From Candidatus Rifleibacteriota bacterium (GTDB taxonomy: Bacteria; Muiribacteriota; Ozemobacteria; Ozemobacterales; Ozemobacteraceae), in the NCBI GenBank assembly GCA_024710355.1, contig JANJUX010000040.1, positions 1 to 64,000 of the forward strand: DNA of 64,000 bases, in the 5' to 3' direction. The translations under genes and the position numbers were made by a program. This document shows positions 61,307 through 64,000 of the stretch, in pieces (the first letter of the stretch is position 1; each line of letters starts with the position of its first letter). The notes beneath the pieces were generated by a model. That model saw nothing but the letters and a program-made list of their open reading frames with translations, was not told the origin of the DNA and made no database searches.

Positions 61307-62641
61307 TTAAACGACAATTCTCTGTTTTATTTTTCGCGGCGCGCAGTTCTGTTCTTCTGCAATTCTGATAACCTCGTCAAATTCAGGCTCGATGACCGTT
61401 TCGCCATCAGGTTTGGTAATTTTCTTGACCCTGATTCTGCCAAAATTGCTGTCGGCTTCTTCGCATTCCCGCTGCAGAGTTGACCGGTCGACACTGCAGC
61501 GTCGCACCCCGATGGTCGGCAGAAGTGAAAAAATCATGTTTTCGATCATTGCCGCCTTTGCCTGCTCAGAGAGCACCTGCAGCTGGTGCCCTGGTCGACC
61601 TTTTTTCATCAGAATCGGAATCAGACAGGCATCGAGGGCACCGGCCGCCATGAACTTGCTGATTGCGTGCCCAAGCTCTTCGCCTGTGGCATTATCGATG
61701 TTGCTGGTAAGCTGGGTTATCTGATCAGATTTTTTTTTTATCGTTTCCGATTCGATCAGAAACGCTCTTAAAAAGTTGGCCCGGCCGGTTTTCAGGCTGC
61801 CATGTCCGTGCCCGACTCTGGTAAAAATCCGGTTGCCGGCAGCTGCTTTGGCCTGAAGACCGCGCAGCAGCGCTGCACCTGTTGGGGTTGTTAATTCGAA
61901 AGGAACATCGTGGTCAAAGACGACGCTGAACCCCTTGAGAAGCAGGGCGGTTGCCGGCGCCGGCACCGGCATGATGCCGTGTGCGCACCTGACCATGCCA
62001 GAACCGAGATGCACTGGCGAAACGATGACCTCATCCACATCGAGGTCGTCAAGGCAGATAGCTGCACCAACGATGTCGGCAATGCTGTCTCGGGCCCCAA
62101 CCTCATGAAAATGCACTTCGTCTGCTCTTTTGCCGTGAACTGTGGCCTCTGCCTCTGCCAGTTCCCTGAAACAGCTGACGGCGATTGTGCGAGCCCTCGG
62201 GCTTATGGCGGCCGCATCGATCATGGCCGTGATTTCTTTCAATCCTCTGTGCGGCGCATGTCCGTGCTCGCTTCGACTGTGGCTGTGGTCACTTGAATCA
62301 TCATTGTCATTGTGACAATGCGTATGGGAATGTTCGTGTTCATGATCGTGATCGTGATCGTGATCGTGATCGTGATGTTCGTGGCAGTGCGAATGCCCTG
62401 AATGGTTGTGATCGTCGTGACGATGGTGATGTTGGTGCTCGTCATCGACCGTATTGAAATACAGCCCTCTGATGCCGTCGACCAGACGTTCTTCAATAAT
62501 GATCTCTATCTGACCTTCGGCAAAATTTATGGATTTCAGCCCCTCAATCAATTTCTGGCGGTTTGCACCGAGGTCAAGCAGAGAGGCAACCGCCATATTG
62601 CCGGCGATGCCGCTGAAACAATCCCAGTAAAGAGTTGTCAT
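61307..62641 (-). CDS. larC: LarC: nickel-pincer cofactor nickel insertase
   Basis: The protein is 444 residues. In known systems LarC uses CTP to insert nickel into the pincer cofactor of lactate racemase and related enzymes. Motifs: YWDCFSGIAGNMAVASLLDLG, ADEVHFHEVGARDSIADIVGAA, GIMPVPAPATALLL, ELTTPTGAALLRGL and RVGHGHGSLK. A His/Asp-rich segment (about residues 70-135) probably binds nickel. In some lactobacilli larC is split and read by frameshift; here it is one frame. An ATGA overlap joins it to larB. No larA or larE is seen. Confidence 0.95.
   Translation of the reverse strand: MTTLYWDCFSGIAGNMAVASLLDLGANRQKLIEGLKSINFAEGQIEIIIEERLVDGIRGLYFNTVDDEHQHHHRHDDHNHSGHSHCHEHHDHDHDHDHDHEHEHSHTHCHNDNDDSSDHSHSRSEHGHAPHRGLKEITAMIDAAAISPRARTIAVSCFRELAEAEATVHGKRADEVHFHEVGARDSIADIVGAAICLDDLDVDEVIVSPVHLGSGMVRCAHGIMPVPAPATALLLKGFSVVFDHDVPFELTTPTGAALLRGLQAKAAAGNRIFTRVGHGHGSLKTGRANFLRAFLIESETIKKKSDQITQLTSNIDNATGEELGHAISKFMAAGALDACLIPILMKKGRPGHQLQVLSEQAKAAMIENMIFSLLPTIGVRRCSVDRSTLQRECEEADSNFGRIRVKKITKPDGETVIEPEFDEVIRIAEEQNCAPRKIKQRIVV
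62345..62374. repeat. (ATCGTG)5 hexanucleotide repeat within larC
   Basis: Five perfect tandem copies of ATCGTG lie in the His-rich part of larC, where the minus strand encodes alternating His-Asp. Unit length is a multiple of three, so copy-number change would lengthen or shorten the metal-binding tract without a frameshift. Confidence 0.9.
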
Positions 62642-63438
62642 TGTTTTTTTCCTTTCAGAATGCGCACGGCCGCCGCCGCTGCCCCAAAACCGTTATCGAT
62701 GTTAACCACCGTAATGCCTGCTGAACATGAATTCAACATTCCTAAGAGCGCTGCAAGGCCATTGAAACTTGCCCCATAACCAACCGAGGTTGGCACTGCG
62801 ATTACCGGGCACGCTACCAGCCCGCCAACCACGCTTGGCAGCGCGCCTTCCATGCCGGCTGCAACTATTACGGCGTCAGCGTGTCTGAACTGCTCGATGC
62901 GGTTCATCAGCCGATGAATTCCGGCTACTCCGACGTCGAAAATCCTGTCGACGCCGAAACCCATAAAATCAAGCGTGATCGCAGCCTCTTCGGCAACAGG
63001 AATATCAGAGGTTCCGGCCGCAAGAATGGCAACCCGGCCCCATGGCCGCATTACCACCTCAGAAACCGCCCAGGCAGCACTGCAGCTGAAATTTATGTTT
63101 GCCTGCGGGCATTTCTCGGCAAGAAGTTTGAGAGTTGCTTCACTGCATCTTGTTGCCAGCGCTTTCCCGGTGGTTTCATAAAGGCGATTGAAGATTTCAC
63201 AGACCTGCTGCGGTGTTTTTGAAGCGCCATAAATTGCCTCGGGAAACCCGGCTCTGGCTTCTCTGCTGGTGTCGAGCACCGCATCTTTAGTTAAGACTTC
63301 GCTGTCTTTTACCACCTGGTCAGCGGGCAGCTGCGATTGCCCGGTTTCAGTCAGTCTTCTGGCTGCTTCCGCTGCGGTTATCAGGCCGCTTTTATAATCT
63401 TCCAGTATTCTTCTGGTTTTCAGATCGACTGTTTCCAT
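62638..63438 (-). CDS. larB: LarB: nickel-pincer cofactor carboxylase/hydrolase
   Basis: The protein is 266 residues. LarB carboxylates nicotinic acid adenine dinucleotide, the first step to the nickel-pincer nucleotide. It contains the PurE-like domain: RVAILAAGTSDIPVAEEAA, DVGVAGIHRLM, VIVAAGMEGALPSVVGGL, PVIAVPTSVGYGASFNGLAAL and VVNIDNGFGAAAAA. GAAGGA lies before the ATG. The stop overlaps larC in ATGA. It follows the flippase-like gene by 35 nt. Confidence 0.96.
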   Translation of the reverse strand: METVDLKTRRILEDYKSGLITAAEAARRLTETGQSQLPADQVVKDSEVLTKDAVLDTSREARAGFPEAIYGASKTPQQVCEIFNRLYETTGKALATRCSEATLKLLAEKCPQANINFSCSAAWAVSEVVMRPWGRVAILAAGTSDIPVAEEAAITLDFMGFGVDRIFDVGVAGIHRLMNRIEQFRHADAVIVAAGMEGALPSVVGGLVACPVIAVPTSVGYGASFNGLAALLGMLNSCSAGITVVNIDNGFGAAAAAVRILKGKKQ

Positions 63439-63473
63439 AGTTTCCTTCTGTCTTGTGGTTTGTTGTTTGCCGG

Positions 63474-64000
63474 TTATGAGCTTGTGCCGTTTTCCGGACT
63501 GAGTGTGAAAGCCTGAAGATCTGATCGCTGATGCCCGAGTGCAAATACCAGAGTGCCGAGGCAGACTGCAAACCAGAGAGTCAGAGCCCGTATGAGAAAG
63601 GTTGCCGATACTGCCTGTGCCTGCGGTATTGCAGCGAACACGAAGAACATTCCCATTGCGCCTTCGGTTATCAGAAGTCCGCCGGGTAAAAACGACAGGG
63701 CACCGGCAATCGAGCCGAAGGCGTGCGCAAAAATCGAAATAGCGGGCAGATTGTCTGCCTGCAGACCCATGGCACGAAAAATCATGAAAAGTGCCACCCC
63801 TTCACCTGCCCATGAAATGGCGCTCAGAGGCACCGAAACCATCATTGCTCTCAGGTTCAGAATACTGCCCGTGCTCTGCTGCATAGCCCGCACCGCGCTC
63901 TTAAGACCTGCCAGTTTAGGGTGCAGATTCAGGGCCCTGTCAGCCAGATTCCAGAATGCCGGTCTGGTGAGGCAGATAACTCCCGAGGTGATTAATATGC
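63474..64000 (-). CDS. Flippase-like membrane protein (UPF0104/AglD family), C-terminal part
   Basis: The reading frame is open to the right edge of the window, so the N-terminus is missing; 175 residues are visible. It has about five membrane segments and the family pattern SFLPGGLLITEGAMGMFF (compare LPGGLGxxEG) found in YbhN/AglD proteins and the membrane half of MprF, which move or modify lipid-linked molecules. The rest is ISIFAHAFGSIAGAL and RALTLWFAVCLGTLVFAL. A GTG at 63893 is not a likely start because codons continue upstream in frame. Substrate unknown. Confidence 0.78.
   Translation of the reverse strand, partial: ILITSGVICLTRPAFWNLADRALNLHPKLAGLKSAVRAMQQSTGSILNLRAMMVSVPLSAISWAGEGVALFMIFRAMGLQADNLPAISIFAHAFGSIAGALSFLPGGLLITEGAMGMFFVFAAIPQAQAVSATFLIRALTLWFAVCLGTLVFALGHQRSDLQAFTLSPENGTSS

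Noticed and set aside
62345..62374. Possible CRISPR or regulatory repeat
   Set aside because: The five copies are adjacent hexamers without spacers, inside a coding region.
62239..62496. Thr/Ile repeat frame over the larC repeat
   Set aside because: A shifted reading of the hexanucleotide repeat in larC; no gene signals.

Overview
The window is about 64 kb of dense bacterial chromosome, mostly short gaps and many 1-11 nt gene overlaps. It looks like a Gram-negative (diderm) organism with an anaerobic or microaerophilic lifestyle. The support is an RND efflux pump with its periplasmic adaptor, an outer-membrane-barrel-like protein, several lipoprotein or signal peptides, rubrerythrin and a second ferritin-like protein, a DUF1858 redox-disulfide protein, peptidoglycan and division genes, and the non-mevalonate gene dxs. 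The style (many transmembrane SpoIIE-type phosphatases, FHA/GGDEF proteins) recalls poorly cultured lineages such as Riflebacteria and some spirochaete-like or delta-like bacteria. That placement is an inference; no rRNA gene is present to settle it.

Layout. 1-0.66 kb: start of an IS3-family transposase gene that appears to have cut off an ankyrin-repeat gene. 0.9-9.3 kb: exported aldo/keto reductase, YitT-type membrane protein, small secreted protein, RND pump plus adaptor, rubrerythrin. 9.4-28.7 kb: the most striking part, six consecutive ~1000-residue membrane phosphatases (two extracytoplasmic regions, four membrane segments, HAMP, PP2C/SpoIIE). They alternate between two sequence types, A-B-A-B-A-B, with overlapping reading frames, and one unrelated antisense membrane protein sits between the first and second pair. 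28.8-35.8 kb: lexA, a small coiled-coil protein, an FHA-GAF-GGDEF protein with degenerate active sites but an intact c-di-GMP I-site, a coiled-coil DUF2325 protein, an ECF sigma/anti-sigma pair, a secreted protein and thioredoxin. 35.8-40.1 kb: glgB and dxs converge on a strong terminator.

40.1-54.2 kb is entirely on the minus strand. It holds a tightly coupled operon (WalJ-type hydrolase, rlmH, cheR, cheB, ferritin-like protein, polyprenyl-phosphate sugar transferase, DUF1858), then nnrD/E, a barrel-like protein, a cysteine-rich small protein, a zinc-ribbon/propeller membrane protein, murI, a BMP-family lipoprotein and a radical SAM protein. 54.2-64 kb, also minus, is a division and cell-wall run: larB-larC-murD-ftsW-murG-ftsQ-ftsA-ftsZ, preceded by a flippase-like membrane protein cut by the window end. 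murC, murB and ddl are not in their usual place between murG and ftsQ.

How it may work together: the six phosphatases look like parallel sensors of envelope or external signals with a shared cytoplasmic output. No STAS anti-anti-sigma protein, anti-sigma kinase or Ser/Thr kinase lies in the window, so their substrate must be encoded elsewhere. Start codons were chosen by ribosome-binding sites and domain or signal-peptide boundaries. I saw no tRNA, rRNA or CRISPR array.
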